Below, one piece after another: positions 9,653 through 22,017 of a DNA stretch of 64,000 nucleotides (the first letter of the stretch is position 1; each line of letters opens with the position of its first letter). Position numbers and translations under genes: made by a program. Where the stretch lies: NCBI RefSeq assembly GCF_030123065.1, contig NZ_CP126093.1, forward strand, positions 376,001 to 440,000. The letters run 5' to 3'. Below the pieces are notes generated by a model, which worked only from the letters and a program-made list of their open reading frames with translations, ran no database searches and was not told the origin of the DNA. Origin of the DNA: Neobacillus sp. DY30. Its GTDB lineage: Bacteria > Bacillota > Bacilli > Bacillales > Cytobacillaceae.

Positions 9653-10366
9653 ATGAAAGAACTTCTCTATGAAGGAAAAGCGAAGCGAATTTTTAGTACG
9701 GAAGATGAGCAAACTGTTTTAATCGAATATAAGGATTCGGCAACGGCTTTCAATGGACAAAAGAAGGCGGATATCACAGGTAAAGGGCGTTTGAACAACG
9801 AAATTACTAGTTTACTATTTTTAAAGCTTCAGGCAAAAGGCATCCCATCGCATTTTATTAAGCGCATTTCAGAAACCGAACAGCTGGTAAAGAGGGTAAC
9901 CATTATCCCGCTTGAAGTTGTCGTTCGCAATATCGCTGCTGGAAGTCTTTCAAAAAGATTAGGAATCGAAGAAGGTAAAGAATTAACAAAGCCGCTCGTT
10001 GAGTTTTATTTAAAAAATGACGACCTTGGCGACCCATTACTAACCACTGACCATATCTACGAATTGAACATAGCAACAAAAGAAGAACTAGCCACTCTTA
10101 AAGAGAACGCACTAAAAATTAATACAGTTTTATCAAGCTTTTTTAACGAATTAGGAATTAATCTTATAGACTTTAAACTTGAGTTTGGTAAAGACGCTGA
10201 TGGCAGCATTCTATTAGCAGACGAGATTTCACCGGACACTTGCAGACTTTGGGACAAAAAGACGAATGAAAAGCTCGATAAGGATGTATTCCGACGCGAC
10301 CTTGGCAGTTTAACAGAAGCGTATGAAACTATTTTAGCTAGATTAGGGGGAAAACAGCATGTTTAA
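9653..10366 (+). CDS. purC: Phosphoribosylaminoimidazole-succinocarboxamide synthase
   Basis: PurC joins CAIR and aspartate with ATP to form SAICAR. The 237-residue protein is of typical length. Motifs include [11 protein letters not shown] at 3-13, [17 protein letters not shown] in the middle, and [14 protein letters not shown] near 187-200. A strong AGGAGG lies eight bases before the ATG, so purC can initiate independently after the repeat array. It overlaps purS by 8 bp. Confidence 0.97.
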   Translation: MKELLYEGKAKRIFSTEDEQTVLIEYKDSATAFNGQKKADITGKGRLNNEITSLLFLKLQAKGIPSHFIKRISETEQLVKRVTIIPLEVVVRNIAAGSLSKRLGIEEGKELTKPLVEFYLKNDDLGDPLLTTDHIYELNIATKEELATLKENALKINTVLSSFFNELGINLIDFKLEFGKDADGSILLADEISPDTCRLWDKKTNEKLDKDVFRRDLGSLTEAYETILARLGGKQHV

Positions 10367-10613
10367 GGTAAAGGTATATGTCACGTTAAGAGAAAGTGTA
10401 CTAGATCCACAGGGTAAGGCAGTAACTCATTCATTACATTCATTAAATTATCCAGAAGTATCCGATGTACGAATCGGTAAATATATGGAACTAACCATTG
10501 AAAAATCAGAACGCGACCTTGATGAAGTGATCAATGAGATTTGCAGCAAGCTTTTAGCAAATACAGTCATTGAAGATTACCGTTATGAAGTAGAGGAGTG
10601 TGTTCCTCAGTGA
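10359..10613 (+). CDS. purS: FGAM synthase subunit PurS
   Basis: PurS is the small structural subunit of the Gram-positive formylglycinamidine synthase complex; it bridges PurQ and PurL and helps pass ammonia. The 84-residue length is typical, and the motifs [15 protein letters not shown] (about 7-21) and [10 protein letters not shown] are conserved. It overlaps purC at its start and purQ at its end. Confidence 0.96.
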   Translation: MFKVKVYVTLRESVLDPQGKAVTHSLHSLNYPEVSDVRIGKYMELTIEKSERDLDEVINEICSKLLANTVIEDYRYEVEECVPQ

Positions 10614-11293
10614 AGTTTGCAGTAATCGTTTTTCCGGGGTCTAACTGTGACATCGATATGTACCATGCGATTAAGGATGAACTTGGTGAGCAGGTTGAAT
10701 ATGTATGGCACGACACTGAGAGCTTAGATGAGTTTGATGGAATCTTACTTCCTGGCGGATTTTCATACGGAGATTATTTACGAACAGGTGCCATTGCCCG
10801 TTTTAGTAAGGTCATGCAAGCAGTGGTAAAAGCAGCAGAAGCAGGGAAACCGATTCTAGGTGTCTGTAACGGATTTCAGATTCTTTTGGAAGCTGGATTA
10901 CTGCCAGGGGCCATGAGACGAAATGAAAGTTTATCCTTTATCTGTAAACCGGTTGAATTAAAGGTAGTGAACAATCAGACAATGTTTTCTACCGCCTACG
11001 CACAAGGGGAAACCATTTCGATCCCTGTCGCTCATGGTGAAGGAAACTATTATTGTGATGAAGAAACGCTCGCAAAGCTTAAAGAAAATAACCAAATCGT
11101 TTTTACTTACCAAGATAACCCGAACGGAAGCTTAGAAGATATAGCAGGAATTACGAATGAAAAAGGAAATGTCCTTGGGATGATGCCACACCCTGAAAGA
11201 GCCGTTGATGAGTTATTAGGCGGAGCAGATGGACTAAAATTATTTCAATCGATTGTAAGAAGCTGGAGGGAAGCAAATGTTGTTAAAGCATGA
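10610..11293 (+). CDS. purQ: FGAM synthase glutaminase subunit PurQ
   Basis: PurQ is the class I glutamine amidotransferase subunit that supplies ammonia to PurL. With the GTG start at 10610 the protein is 227 residues and begins [16 protein letters not shown], as in the family. The catalytic triad is visible: Cys in GVCNGFQ (about residue 86), His in [10 protein letters not shown] with the following Glu. AGAGGAG lies upstream. An upstream in-frame GTG would add four residues and is less likely. It overlaps purS by 4 bp and purL by 17 bp. Confidence 0.96.
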   Translation: MKFAVIVFPGSNCDIDMYHAIKDELGEQVEYVWHDTESLDEFDGILLPGGFSYGDYLRTGAIARFSKVMQAVVKAAEAGKPILGVCNGFQILLEAGLLPGAMRRNESLSFICKPVELKVVNNQTMFSTAYAQGETISIPVAHGEGNYYCDEETLAKLKENNQIVFTYQDNPNGSLEDIAGITNEKGNVLGMMPHPERAVDELLGGADGLKLFQSIVRSWREANVVKA

Positions 11294-13505
11294 ACCAAGA
11301 CCAGATCAAGTAAAGACAGAAAAACTTTATCAGCAAATGGGCTTATCCGATGAAGAATTCACCCTGATTGAAAACATTCTTGGCCGGACACCGAACTACA
11401 CCGAAACAGGTCTTTTCTCGGTTATGTGGTCTGAGCATTGCAGTTATAAAAACTCTAAACCAGTCCTTAGAAAATTCCCAACGACAGGTGAACGTGTTCT
11501 TCAGGGTCCTGGTGAAGGGGCTGGAATTGTTGATATCGGTGATAATCAAGCGGTTGTTTTTAAAATTGAAAGCCATAACCACCCATCAGCCATCGAGCCA
11601 TATCAAGGGGCGGCTACAGGTGTTGGCGGGATTATCCGTGATATTTTTTCAATGGGTGCACGTCCAATTGCTCTATTAAACTCACTTCGTTTCGGAGAAC
11701 TTGATGAATCAGCAAGAGTACGCTACCTATTCAAAGAAGTTGTGGCAGGAATCGCTGGCTACGGTAACTGTATCGGAATCCCAACAGTTGGCGGTGAAAT
11801 CCAGTTTGAACCATGTTATGAAGGCAATCCATTAGTAAATGCGATGTGTGTTGGTCTAATTGATCATAAAGACATTAAAAAAGGTCTTGCACAAGGTGTT
11901 GGCAATACAGTGATGTATGTCGGCGCAAAAACAGGCCGTGACGGTATTCACGGTGCAACCTTCGCTTCGGAAGAATTAACAGAACAGTCTGATGAAAATC
12001 GTCCGGCAGTTCAAGTGGGCGACCCATTCATGGAAAAACTTTTACTAGAAGCGTGCCTTGAGTTAATTCAATCAGACGCCCTTGTCGGTATTCAGGATAT
12101 GGGTGCTGCGGGATTAACAAGTTCTTCAGCAGAAATGGCAAGTAAAGCTGGAATGGGTATTGAAATGAATTTAGACCTCGTTCCTCAACGTGAAACAGGT
12201 ATGACGGCATATGAAATGATGCTTTCGGAATCACAAGAGCGAATGCTGATTGTTGTTACAAAGGGAAGAGAGCAGGAAATCAAAGATCTTTTCACAAAAT
12301 ACGATCTTGAAGCAGTAGCGATCGGTACAGTAACAGATGATAAAAAGCTTCGTTTGCTTCAGCATGGCGAAATCGTGGCAGATGTTCCAGTAGATGCATT
12401 AGCAGAGGACGCACCTGTTTATCATAAGCCATCAAGAGAACCAATTTACTATCAGGAATTCCAAGCACTAGAAGTGGAAGTCCCACAGGTTGAAGATTTA
12501 AAAGAAACATTAAAACAAATTATCAGCCAGCCTACAATCGCAAGTAAGGAATGGGTTTATAATCAGTACGATTATATGGTACGTACGAATACAGTCGTTG
12601 CACCTGGTTCAGACGCTTCTGTGGTCAGAATCCGTGGAACCCGTAAGGCATTGGCGATGACAACGGATTGTAACTCACGCTATGTGTTTTTAGACCCTGA
12701 AGTAGGCGGAAAAATTGCGGTTGCAGAAGCGGCACGTAATATTGTTTGCTCGGGTGGAGAGCCATTAGCGATTACAGATAACTTGAATTTTGGAAATCCA
12801 GAAAAGCCAGAAGTGTTCTGGCAGATTGAAAAAGCAGCTGATGGAATCAGCGAGGCTTGCCGAGTTCTTAATACTCCAGTTATTGGCGGTAACGTCTCTT
12901 TATATAACGAAACAAGCGGAACAGCGATTTACCCAACACCAGTCATTGGTATGGTTGGTTTAGTAACAGATCTTGATCATATTACGACTCAAAACTTTAA
13001 AAATAGCGGCGACCTTATTTACTTAGTCGGAGAAACAAAGCCAGAATTTGGTGGCAGTGAATTACAAAAGCTTCAAAACGGACGGATTTTTGGAAAAGCT
13101 CCAGAACTTGATGTTCAACTAGAAAAAGAAAGACAGAATCAAGTGTTAGCAGCTATTCGCGAAGGCGTTGTTCAATCGGCACATGACCTTTCTGAAGGTG
13201 GTCTAGGGGTTGCAGTTGCTGAAAGTCTTTTTGGCCAAGAACAGCTTGGTGCTTCTATCACGATTGAAGGTAACCCAGTAACGGCATTATTTAGTGAAAC
13301 ACAATCCCGTTTCCTACTAACGGTGAAAAAAGAACATCAATCACAGTTTGAAAGTTTAGTAGCTGCCAAATTGATCGGGGAAGTAAATGATACAGCCACT
13401 TTAAAAGTAAATGCTGACAATAACACGATTTTAGAAGCTTCAGTAAACGAATTGAAGGATGCTTGGAAAGGAGCTATTCCATGCTTGCTGAAATCAAGGG
13501 ATTAA
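11277..13505 (+). CDS. purL: FGAM synthase large subunit PurL
   Basis: PurL converts FGAR to FGAM with ATP and ammonia from PurQ. The 742-residue size is that of the Gram-positive short PurL, which needs PurQ and PurS. Visible motifs are [12 protein letters not shown] near 51-62, [13 protein letters not shown] near 96-108, the glycine-rich [16 protein letters not shown], and [16 protein letters not shown] in the middle. No truncation or frameshift is seen. It overlaps purQ and, at its end, purF by 25 bp. Confidence 0.97.
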   Translation: MLLKHEPRPDQVKTEKLYQQMGLSDEEFTLIENILGRTPNYTETGLFSVMWSEHCSYKNSKPVLRKFPTTGERVLQGPGEGAGIVDIGDNQAVVFKIESHNHPSAIEPYQGAATGVGGIIRDIFSMGARPIALLNSLRFGELDESARVRYLFKEVVAGIAGYGNCIGIPTVGGEIQFEPCYEGNPLVNAMCVGLIDHKDIKKGLAQGVGNTVMYVGAKTGRDGIHGATFASEELTEQSDENRPAVQVGDPFMEKLLLEACLELIQSDALVGIQDMGAAGLTSSSAEMASKAGMGIEMNLDLVPQRETGMTAYEMMLSESQERMLIVVTKGREQEIKDLFTKYDLEAVAIGTVTDDKKLRLLQHGEIVADVPVDALAEDAPVYHKPSREPIYYQEFQALEVEVPQVEDLKETLKQIISQPTIASKEWVYNQYDYMVRTNTVVAPGSDASVVRIRGTRKALAMTTDCNSRYVFLDPEVGGKIAVAEAARNIVCSGGEPLAITDNLNFGNPEKPEVFWQIEKAADGISEACRVLNTPVIGGNVSLYNETSGTAIYPTPVIGMVGLVTDLDHITTQNFKNSGDLIYLVGETKPEFGGSELQKLQNGRIFGKAPELDVQLEKERQNQVLAAIREGVVQSAHDLSEGGLGVAVAESLFGQEQLGASITIEGNPVTALFSETQSRFLLTVKKEHQSQFESLVAAKLIGEVNDTATLKVNADNNTILEASVNELKDAWKGAIPCLLKSRD

Positions 13506-14887
13506 ACGAAGAGTGCGGAGTCTTTGGTGTCTGGGGACACCCCGATTCTGCACAGCTAACCTATTATGGGCTTCATAGTCTGCAGCACCGTGGTCAAGAG
13601 GGTACTGGTATTGTTGTATCTGACGGGGATAAGCTTAGAGTGGTCAAAGGTGAAGGACTAGTTTCTGAGATTTTCACAGCTGATGTGATGGAAAAATTAA
13701 AGGGAACCTCTGCGATTGGGCATGTTCGTTATGCAACGGCAGGAGGCGGCGGATATGAAAATGTCCAGCCGTTGCTGTTCCATTCCCAAACTGGCAGTCT
13801 TGCCCTTGCACATAATGGTAATTTAGTAAACGCTAATTTCTTAAAACATCAGCTTGAAACGCAAGGAAGTATATTTCAAACAAGCTCTGATACAGAAGTT
13901 TTAGCCCATTTAATTAGAAGAAGCGGATTTTCTGAACTGAAAGATCAGGTTAAAAATGCTCTTTCGATGTTAAAGGGAGCCTACGCCTATTTAATCCTAA
14001 CAGAAAATGAATTAATGGTTGCGCTAGATCCTAATGGGTTACGGCCTTTGTCGTTGGCATGTTTAGGAGATGCCTATGTGGTTGCTTCTGAAACTTGTGC
14101 TTTCGATGTTATTGGAGCCGAATTTATTCGTGATATTAGACCGGGAGAACTAGTAGTTATCAACAAAGATGGTATCTCCTCTGAACAATTCGCCTTCAAC
14201 TCGACAAAGTCGATCTGTACGATGGAATATGTTTATTTTTCAAGACCTGATAGTAATATCCAAGGAATCAATGTACACACAGCCCGTAAGAACATGGGGA
14301 AAAGATTGGCAGTAGAAGCACCAATTGAAGCGGACGTAGTTACTGGTGTTCCAGATTCTAGTATTTCTGCAGCGATTGGCTATGCAGAAGCTTCGGGTAT
14401 TCCTTATGAAATGGGATTAATTAAAAATAAATATGTCGGCAGGACCTTCATCCAGCCAACCCAAACGTTACGGGAGCAGGGTGTAAAAATGAAGCTTTCC
14501 GCCGTTCGCGGAGTCGTTGAAGGTAAACGCGTTGTCATGGTTGACGATTCGATTGTTCGCGGAACAACAAGTAAACGAATTGTCACGTTATTAAAAGAAG
14601 CGGGAGCGACAGAGGTACATGTTGTCATCAGTTCACCGCCGATAAAAAATCCTTGTTTTTACGGGATTGATACTTCGACAAAAGAAGAATTGATTGCTTC
14701 AGATAAATCAGTGGAAGAGATTAGACAGTTAATTGGTGCGGATTCCCTGACCTTCATTAGTACAGAGGGTATGATAGGAGCTATTGCTAAAACAGAAGGA
14801 ACAAATGGCTTCTGCCTTGGCTGCTTTACTGGTAACTACCCAACTGAGATTTATCCAGATACACTCCAATATTACTATCAAAAATAG
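13481..14887 (+). CDS. purF: Amidophosphoribosyltransferase
   Basis: PurF makes phosphoribosylamine from PRPP and glutamine, the committed step. With ATG at 13481 the protein is 468 residues. It starts with an 11-residue propeptide ([11 protein letters not shown]) before the catalytic Cys12 in ECGVFGVWG. The PRPP-binding motif [15 protein letters not shown] is intact. Cysteines in SICTMEY, NPCFYG and GFCLGCF match the positions of the Bacillus 4Fe-4S ligands. GGAAAGGAG precedes the start, and the start codon lies within the end of purL. Confidence 0.97.
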   Translation: MLAEIKGLNEECGVFGVWGHPDSAQLTYYGLHSLQHRGQEGTGIVVSDGDKLRVVKGEGLVSEIFTADVMEKLKGTSAIGHVRYATAGGGGYENVQPLLFHSQTGSLALAHNGNLVNANFLKHQLETQGSIFQTSSDTEVLAHLIRRSGFSELKDQVKNALSMLKGAYAYLILTENELMVALDPNGLRPLSLACLGDAYVVASETCAFDVIGAEFIRDIRPGELVVINKDGISSEQFAFNSTKSICTMEYVYFSRPDSNIQGINVHTARKNMGKRLAVEAPIEADVVTGVPDSSISAAIGYAEASGIPYEMGLIKNKYVGRTFIQPTQTLREQGVKMKLSAVRGVVEGKRVVMVDDSIVRGTTSKRIVTLLKEAGATEVHVVISSPPIKNPCFYGIDTSTKEELIASDKSVEEIRQLIGADSLTFISTEGMIGAIAKTEGTNGFCLGCFTGNYPTEIYPDTLQYYYQK

Positions 14888-14898
14888 GAGGGAACATC

Positions 14899-15924
14899 AT
14901 GGCGAATGCTTATACACAGGCAGGCGTAAACATCGAAGCAGGCTACGAGGCTGTAGAGAGAATGAAAAAGCATGTACAAAAAACAGCCCGAGCTGGCGTA
15001 ATAGGTGGCCTTGGAGGCTTCGGTGGTATGTTTGATCTATCGTCACTGAATTTGAAAGAACCAGTTCTTGTATCAGGAACAGATGGCGTTGGTACCAAGC
15101 TGATGATTGCCTTTTGGATGGATCAGCATGAAACGATTGGTATTGACGCAGTAGCAATGTGTGTCAACGATATCGTGGTTCAGGGCGCAGAGCCTTTGTT
15201 CTTCTTAGACTATATTGCTACCGGAAAAGCAAAGCCTGAAAAGATTGAAGCGATTGTCAAGGGTATAGCTGATGGCTGCGAGCAGGCAGGCTGCGCTCTT
15301 ATTGGCGGCGAAACAGCGGAAATGCCTGGTTTGTATAGTGAAAATGAGTATGATTTAGCTGGTTTTACGGTTGGTGCTTGCGAAAAAAGCCAATTGATTA
15401 CAGGGGAAACTATTCAGGACGGCGATGTGTTAATTGGATTAGCTTCAAGTGGAATCCACAGCAATGGTTATTCACTTGTGAGAAAGGTGTTTAACAACTG
15501 GGCGTTGACAGAATATGTTGACGAGCTTGGATGCAGTTTGGGCGAGGAATTATTAAAACCAACGAAAATCTATGTAAAACCAATTTTATCAGCGTTGAAA
15601 AAATTCAACTTAAAAGGGATGGCTCATATTACCGGAGGCGGTTTTATTGAAAATATCCCACGGATGCTTCCTAATGGACTTGGAGCATCCATCTTTGAAA
15701 AAAGCTGGGACATACCGACGATTTTTAATTTAATTACGACAGTTGGACAAATTGACCAACAGGAAATGTATAATATCTTTAATATGGGTATTGGCATGGT
15801 GATTGCAGTTGATAAGGAAATCGCTGCCGATGTGATGGCTCATTTTAAAGAATGCGGAGAAACTGCCTATGAAATTGGTGTTGTGACAGCAGAAGAAGGC
15901 ATTACGATTGGTGGCCGCCGATGA
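14899..15924 (+). CDS. purM: Phosphoribosylformylglycinamidine cyclo-ligase
   Basis: PurM closes the imidazole ring: FGAM plus ATP gives AIR. The protein has 341 residues. Characteristic motifs are GVDIE-like [15 protein letters not shown] at the start, [15 protein letters not shown] at about 55-69, [27 protein letters not shown] and [13 protein letters not shown]. It has a clear GGAGGGAACATC ribosome-binding region 11 bp after purF and overlaps purN by 4 bp. Confidence 0.97.
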   Translation: MANAYTQAGVNIEAGYEAVERMKKHVQKTARAGVIGGLGGFGGMFDLSSLNLKEPVLVSGTDGVGTKLMIAFWMDQHETIGIDAVAMCVNDIVVQGAEPLFFLDYIATGKAKPEKIEAIVKGIADGCEQAGCALIGGETAEMPGLYSENEYDLAGFTVGACEKSQLITGETIQDGDVLIGLASSGIHSNGYSLVRKVFNNWALTEYVDELGCSLGEELLKPTKIYVKPILSALKKFNLKGMAHITGGGFIENIPRMLPNGLGASIFEKSWDIPTIFNLITTVGQIDQQEMYNIFNMGIGMVIAVDKEIAADVMAHFKECGETAYEIGVVTAEEGITIGGRR

Positions 15925-16523
15925 AAAAGATTGCTGTTTTTGCCTCGGGAAGTGGAAGTAACTTTCAAGCAATCATTGATGTAGTGAAATCGGGAGAAAT
16001 TGAAGCGGATATTGCAGTCCTTGTTTGTGACAAGCCGGAAGCATTTGCGGTCGAGCGGGCCAATGCCGCTCGTATCCCAACTTTTGCTTTTAGTCCAAAG
16101 GAGTATAGCTCGAAGGAAGCTTATGAAAAGGCTATTTTAGAAAAATTAGCCAGCTATGGTGTCGAGTTTATCGTTCTGGCCGGTTATATGAGGCTGATTG
16201 GTCCAACATTGCTTGGAGAATATGCTGGCCGTATTGTTAATATCCATCCTTCACTTCTTCCGGCTTTTCCTGGTAAAGATGCGATTGGTCAAGCATTGGC
16301 TGCAAAAGCGGAATGGAGCGGGGTTACCATCCACTACGTTGATGAAGGGATGGACACTGGACCCATTATCGTCCAAGAACGCGTTCGCATAAGTGAAAAG
16401 GAAACAAGAGAGAGTTTGCAGCGGAAAATACAAACTATTGAGCATAAGCTTTATCCATCTATTCTGCAAATGTTGTTAACGAGAGGGGAAATTAAACGTG
16501 ACGAAAAAGCGCGCACTTATTAG
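15921..16523 (+). CDS. purN: Phosphoribosylglycinamide formyltransferase (folate-dependent)
   Basis: PurN formylates GAR using 10-formyl-tetrahydrofolate. The 200-residue protein has the ribose-binding [12 protein letters not shown] at the start, the catalytic segment [14 protein letters not shown] with Asn and His at about 106 and 108, and the Asp in [12 protein letters not shown]. Its last 26 bp overlap the start of purH. The coupled ends of purN and purH suggest paired translation. Confidence 0.97.
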   Translation: MKKIAVFASGSGSNFQAIIDVVKSGEIEADIAVLVCDKPEAFAVERANAARIPTFAFSPKEYSSKEAYEKAILEKLASYGVEFIVLAGYMRLIGPTLLGEYAGRIVNIHPSLLPAFPGKDAIGQALAAKAEWSGVTIHYVDEGMDTGPIIVQERVRISEKETRESLQRKIQTIEHKLYPSILQMLLTRGEIKRDEKARTY

Positions 16524-18036
16524 TGTTTCTGATAAAAATGGTATTCTCGATTTTGCTAAAGAATTAGTCAGCTTAGGTTTTGAAATTATTTCAACGGGCG
16601 GAACGAAAAAAGCACTTCAAGAACAAGGAGTTCCAGTTCTTGGAGTGAGTGATGTTACCGGTTTTCCAGAAATATTAGAAGGACGTGTAAAAACGTTAAA
16701 TCCATTTATTCATGGCGGCTTACTTGCCAAACATGATGACGAACAGCACCAAAAGCAGCTTGAAGAACATAAAATTGACCCTATTCAAATTGTATGTGTG
16801 AATCTTTATCCGTTTCAACAAACCATCGCAAAGCCAGATGTAACAACGGAGGACGCAATTGAAAATATTGATATCGGCGGCCCAACGATGTTACGTGCTT
16901 CAGCAAAAAATCATCAATATGTAACAGTGGTCGTTGATCCTGTTGATTATAACAAGGTAATTGAAGAATTAAAGGCAGATGGCAGTACAACGCTGGAAAC
17001 ACGCAGGAAACTAGCTGCAAAGGTTTTCCGTCACACTGCAGCATATGACGCATTAATCGCTGAATACATGACAGAGCTAGCACAGGAAGAAACACCTGAA
17101 AAATTAACCGTTACATACGAACTTAAGCAGTCGTTACGTTACGGGGAAAATCCACATCAAAAAGCTGCTTTTTATAAAAAACCTCTTGGTTCTACGTTCT
17201 CCATTGCTAATGCAGAACAGCTTCATGGAAAAGAGCTTTCTTATAATAATATTAACGATGCGGACGCTGCCTTGCAGATTGTGAAGGAGTTTACAGAGCC
17301 TGCAGCAGTTGCTGTGAAGCATATGAATCCATGCGGTATCGGAACAGGCTCTAACAGTTTTACAGCGTTTGAAAAAGCTTTTGCTGCCGACCCTGTGTCC
17401 ATTTTTGGCGGTATTATTGCCTTTAATAGTGAAGTGGATGCCGAGACAGCTGGCAAACTTCATGAGATTTTCTTAGAAATCATCATTGCTCCATCGTTTT
17501 CTGAGGAAGCATTAACAATTCTAACAGCGAAAAAGAACTTACGTTTACTGACGATTCCTTTTTCAGGCGTACAAAAACCAGAGATGAAGCTGACAACAAT
17601 CGAAGGCGGACTGCTTGCACAGGAACAAGACCGTTTTACATTAGAAAATGCTACGATCTCTGTACCAACAAAAAGACAGCCAACTGAGCAGGAGTGGGAA
17701 GCATTAAAACTTGGCTGGAAGGTAGTCAAACATGTAAAGTCAAATGCCATTGTTGTGGCTAAAGATGATATGACAATTGGAATTGGCGCTGGGCAAATGA
17801 ACCGGGTAGGTGCCGCTGAAATTGCACTAAAACAAGCAGGTGAAAAAGCTGCAGGTGCAGCACTCGCCTCTGATGCCTTTTTCCCTATGGATGATACCGT
17901 AGAAGCCGCAGCAAAAGCGGGAATTACAGCAATCATTCAGCCAGGCGGTTCCATCCGCGACGAAGATTCCATCAAAAAAGCGGATGAATACGGAATTGCG
18001 ATGGTCTTTACCGGAGTTAGACATTTTAAACATTAA
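16498..18036 (+). CDS. purH: Bifunctional AICAR formyltransferase / IMP cyclohydrolase
   Basis: PurH performs the last two steps, formylating AICAR and closing the ring to IMP. The 512-residue protein has the N-terminal cyclohydrolase domain ([29 protein letters not shown]) and the C-terminal formyltransferase domain ([25 protein letters not shown] with the catalytic Lys-His pair, [12 protein letters not shown]). The start is GTG with GAGAGGGG seven bases upstream, within the purN 3' end. Confidence 0.97.
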   Translation: MTKKRALISVSDKNGILDFAKELVSLGFEIISTGGTKKALQEQGVPVLGVSDVTGFPEILEGRVKTLNPFIHGGLLAKHDDEQHQKQLEEHKIDPIQIVCVNLYPFQQTIAKPDVTTEDAIENIDIGGPTMLRASAKNHQYVTVVVDPVDYNKVIEELKADGSTTLETRRKLAAKVFRHTAAYDALIAEYMTELAQEETPEKLTVTYELKQSLRYGENPHQKAAFYKKPLGSTFSIANAEQLHGKELSYNNINDADAALQIVKEFTEPAAVAVKHMNPCGIGTGSNSFTAFEKAFAADPVSIFGGIIAFNSEVDAETAGKLHEIFLEIIIAPSFSEEALTILTAKKNLRLLTIPFSGVQKPEMKLTTIEGGLLAQEQDRFTLENATISVPTKRQPTEQEWEALKLGWKVVKHVKSNAIVVAKDDMTIGIGAGQMNRVGAAEIALKQAGEKAAGAALASDAFFPMDDTVEAAAKAGITAIIQPGGSIRDEDSIKKADEYGIAMVFTGVRHFKH

Positions 18037-19414
<1,378 letters not shown>

Positions 19415-19436
19415 AGCGCATTACCTTCCTTTGCAT

Positions 19437-19470
19437 GGGCTGACCAACCACGGTCAGCCCGTTTATTTTT
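19437..19470 (+). terminator. Terminator of the pur operon
   Basis: GGGCTGACC and GGTCAGCCC form a perfect 9-bp stem around AACCAC, followed by GTTTATTTTT. It ends the purEKBCSQLFMNHD transcript. Confidence 0.88.
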
Positions 19471-19503
19471 AGTTTGTCGGAAAATCGTTAACATAAACCT
19501 CAA

Positions 19504-19735
19504 AAAAACACAGGACTCGAATAGGGGCGTCTATTCGTTACCGTAAAACCCAAAAAGTCAGAGAGAAGGGCACGAATATCGTCTATTCGTTACCGCAAAC
19601 TCCCAAAAGTCGGAGAGAAGGGTACGATTATTGTCTATTCGTTACTGTAAACTCCAAAAAGCCAAGGAGAAGGGCACGAATAGGGTTTATTCGTTATTCG
19701 TTACCTGGGGAGAAGGGCACGAATATCTTCCAACA
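19504..19735. repeat. Tandem repeat array, about four 52-nt units
   Basis: Units start at 19504, 19556, 19608 and 19660, with a partial unit to about 19735. The core GGCACGAATATCG-TCTATTCGTTACCG includes a hairpin (ACGAATA with TATTCGT). It matches the minus strand of the 1152 array and, less closely, of the 9312 array. The array fills the gap between the pur terminator and the DUF2892 gene; no ORF of note lies here. Confidence 0.88.
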
Positions 19736-19759
19736 ATTGAAAATATAAATTGAAAAAGA

Positions 19760-20050
19760 TTAAGTTGGATTATATGGCAGTACTTCATCAACTTCGCCAT
19801 TACTGGACCCGTCACCAAGCGCCAAAGGTTTTTCCTGTTCCATTTCCTGATACTTTTCAAATAAAGCAGTAACTGGGCAGAAACGAACGATACCCTCCGC
19901 CACCTTCATCGCCCCGCAAATGGCAATAAATAAATAGGAATCTCTCCAAGGAAACTTTACCATTTTAGCTGTACTCCAAGAAAGGACAGTAAGCCCAATT
20001 GTAATCCTTATCAATGCATTCAAAATTCCAATATTTTTAGTAATGTTCAC
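19760..20050 (-). CDS. DUF2892 domain membrane protein
   Basis: This protein of about 96 residues has the DUF2892 pattern NITKNIGILNALIRITIGL at the N-terminus. Two hydrophobic segments follow (IRITIGLTVLSW and YLFIAICGAMKVAEGIV), and FCPVTALF carries the conserved Cys. Similar domains occur alone or fused to rhodanese domains, but the function is unknown. A GTG at 20059 overlaps AAGGAG, so the GTG at 20050, eight bases after AAGGAG, is preferred. The C-terminal 25 residues are polar and acidic. Confidence 0.75.
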   Translation of the reverse strand: MNITKNIGILNALIRITIGLTVLSWSTAKMVKFPWRDSYLFIAICGAMKVAEGIVRFCPVTALFEKYQEMEQEKPLALGDGSSNGEVDEVLPYNPT

Positions 20051-20217
20051 ATTGTTCACTCCTTCACAATATTTTTACAGGAAATATCCAATTCTTTAAT
20101 GCGTTAAACAGTAAAATATGATAGTATAGAGGTAAATTCATTTTTGTAAGGGCTTTCTTTACTATAAAATCAACATTCTTACTAGATAAATAGCTTCTTA
20201 GAAAGGGAGGGTCTCGT

Positions 20218-21960
20218 ATGCTCGAACAGCGTTATCGATGGAAAAATAAACATTTACGCATGCATGTATCCGTTATAGATGGAAAAACTTCACCAACCAT
20301 ATTGTTAAAAAATGCCTTGTATTTAAATCAGACATTTCGCCAGTGGATGCGCGCGAATATTTGGATATATGAAGATCGAATTGTGTATGTCGGCGAGAAC
20401 TTACCGCCGAAATTGGAAAACTGTGAAATCATTGACTGTACAAATGAAATACTTGTTCCAGGGTATATCGAGCCACATGCCCATCCTTATCAATTATATA
20501 ATCCCCATACGCTTGCGGCTTATGCATCCCAGTTTGGGACAACAACAATAATCAATGACAACATGTCCTTGATTATGAATTTAAAGAAAAAGGAAGCGTT
20601 TTCTTTATTGAAGGACTTGCGTTCGATCCCGACAACCATGTTCTGGTGGTGCCGATTTGACCCGCAAACGGAAATATTAAATGAAGAAGATGTTTTTTCA
20701 CATAGCAATATAAAATCCTGGTTAGAGCATGACGCTGTTCTACAAGGCGGTGAATTGACGGGCTGGCCTAAATTATTAGATGGCGATGATATGATGCTGC
20801 ATTGGATACAAGAGGCAAAACGAATGCACAAAAAGATTGAAGGACATTTTCCTGGCGCCTCTGAGAAAACATTAGCGAAAATGATTCTGTTAGGTGCAGA
20901 TAGTGATCATGAAGCTATGACAGGCGAAGAAGTATTTGACCGCCTAATGCAGGGCTATATGGTTTCACTTAGATATTCTTCTATTCGTCCAGATCTTCCT
21001 GACTTGCTGGATGATATGAAACGATTGGGCATTGAAGCCTATGATCGGTTAATGTTTAACACGGATGGTTCAACATCTACGTTTTATGAACAAGGTATTA
21101 CTGACCAAATGATCCGTATTGCCATTGATAAAGGTGTACCAGTGATTGATGCTTATAATATGGCAACCGTGAATATTGCTCGTTATTACAATATAGACCA
21201 CCTGCATGGTAATATTGCCACTGGCCGGGTTGCAAATATTAACTTTTTATCTAGTATCGAGGACCCGACGCCTCATTCTGTGCTGGCAAAAGGTAAATGG
21301 GTAAAACGTGCCGGACAAGTGGTCGACGCTTACCACTCGATTAATTGGGATGAATATGGTTTAAAGCCAATGGAACTAGACTGGAATTTAAGCCTAGATG
21401 ATCTACAATTTTCAATGCCATTTGGGATTAAGATGGAGAATTCAGTTATTACGAAGCCGTATTCGATCTCGATTGATGCATCATATGATGAACTATCAAC
21501 AGAACATGATGAATGTTTCTTTACCCTGCTAGACAGAAATGGCAAGTGGAGAATTAATACATTATTAAAAGGATTTGCCACAAATCTTTCTGCATTGGCA
21601 AGTTCATTTTCCAATACCGGTGATATTATCTTAATTGGAAAAAATAAACGTGATATGCTTGCAGCTTTCGAGAGGATGAAGGAGTTAGGCGGCGGTATTG
21701 TCATGGTCGAAGAAGAGCAAGTGGTATGCGAGATACCATTAAAACTCAACGGAATTATGTCAAGCCTGCCGATTAAGGAATTAATAAATGAGGAAAAGAA
21801 ATTACTGATTGAGTTGAAGGACCGTGGATATAATTTTTCCGATCCTGTGTATAGTTTATTATTCTTTTCAGCGACTCATTTACCCTATATTCGAATTACT
21901 CAACAGGGAATGTACGATGTAATGAACAAAACTGTTCTCTTTCCATCGATAATGCGTTAA
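20218..21960 (+). CDS. yerA: Adenine deaminase-like amidohydrolase YerA
   Basis: This 580-residue protein is of the adenine deaminase family of the amidohydrolase superfamily; adenine deaminase turns adenine into hypoxanthine. The metal-binding HxH is in EPHAHPYQLYNP (about residues 85-96). Other supporting segments are EGHFPGAS, SDHEAMTGEEVFDRL and the C-terminal GGGIVMVEEEQVVCEIPL. Strong GGGAGG precedes the ATG. It heads the yerA-yerB-yerC group downstream of the purine operon, as in Bacillus subtilis, and a purine-salvage role fits. Whether it acts on adenine or another purine is not shown. Confidence 0.85.
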   Translation: MLEQRYRWKNKHLRMHVSVIDGKTSPTILLKNALYLNQTFRQWMRANIWIYEDRIVYVGENLPPKLENCEIIDCTNEILVPGYIEPHAHPYQLYNPHTLAAYASQFGTTTIINDNMSLIMNLKKKEAFSLLKDLRSIPTTMFWWCRFDPQTEILNEEDVFSHSNIKSWLEHDAVLQGGELTGWPKLLDGDDMMLHWIQEAKRMHKKIEGHFPGASEKTLAKMILLGADSDHEAMTGEEVFDRLMQGYMVSLRYSSIRPDLPDLLDDMKRLGIEAYDRLMFNTDGSTSTFYEQGITDQMIRIAIDKGVPVIDAYNMATVNIARYYNIDHLHGNIATGRVANINFLSSIEDPTPHSVLAKGKWVKRAGQVVDAYHSINWDEYGLKPMELDWNLSLDDLQFSMPFGIKMENSVITKPYSISIDASYDELSTEHDECFFTLLDRNGKWRINTLLKGFATNLSALASSFSNTGDIILIGKNKRDMLAAFERMKELGGGIVMVEEEQVVCEIPLKLNGIMSSLPIKELINEEKKLLIELKDRGYNFSDPVYSLLFFSATHLPYIRITQQGMYDVMNKTVLFPSIMR

Positions 21961-22017
21961 ACTATAAAAGTATTTGGATGCGATTCCGAGTATAGATGAC
22001 AGGAGTGTTTAATAAAC

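Noticed and set aside
17460-17936. Minus-strand ORF of 158 codons inside purH
   Set aside because: It is a shadow of purH; composition is low-complexity (Ala/Ser-rich) and there is no ribosome-binding site.
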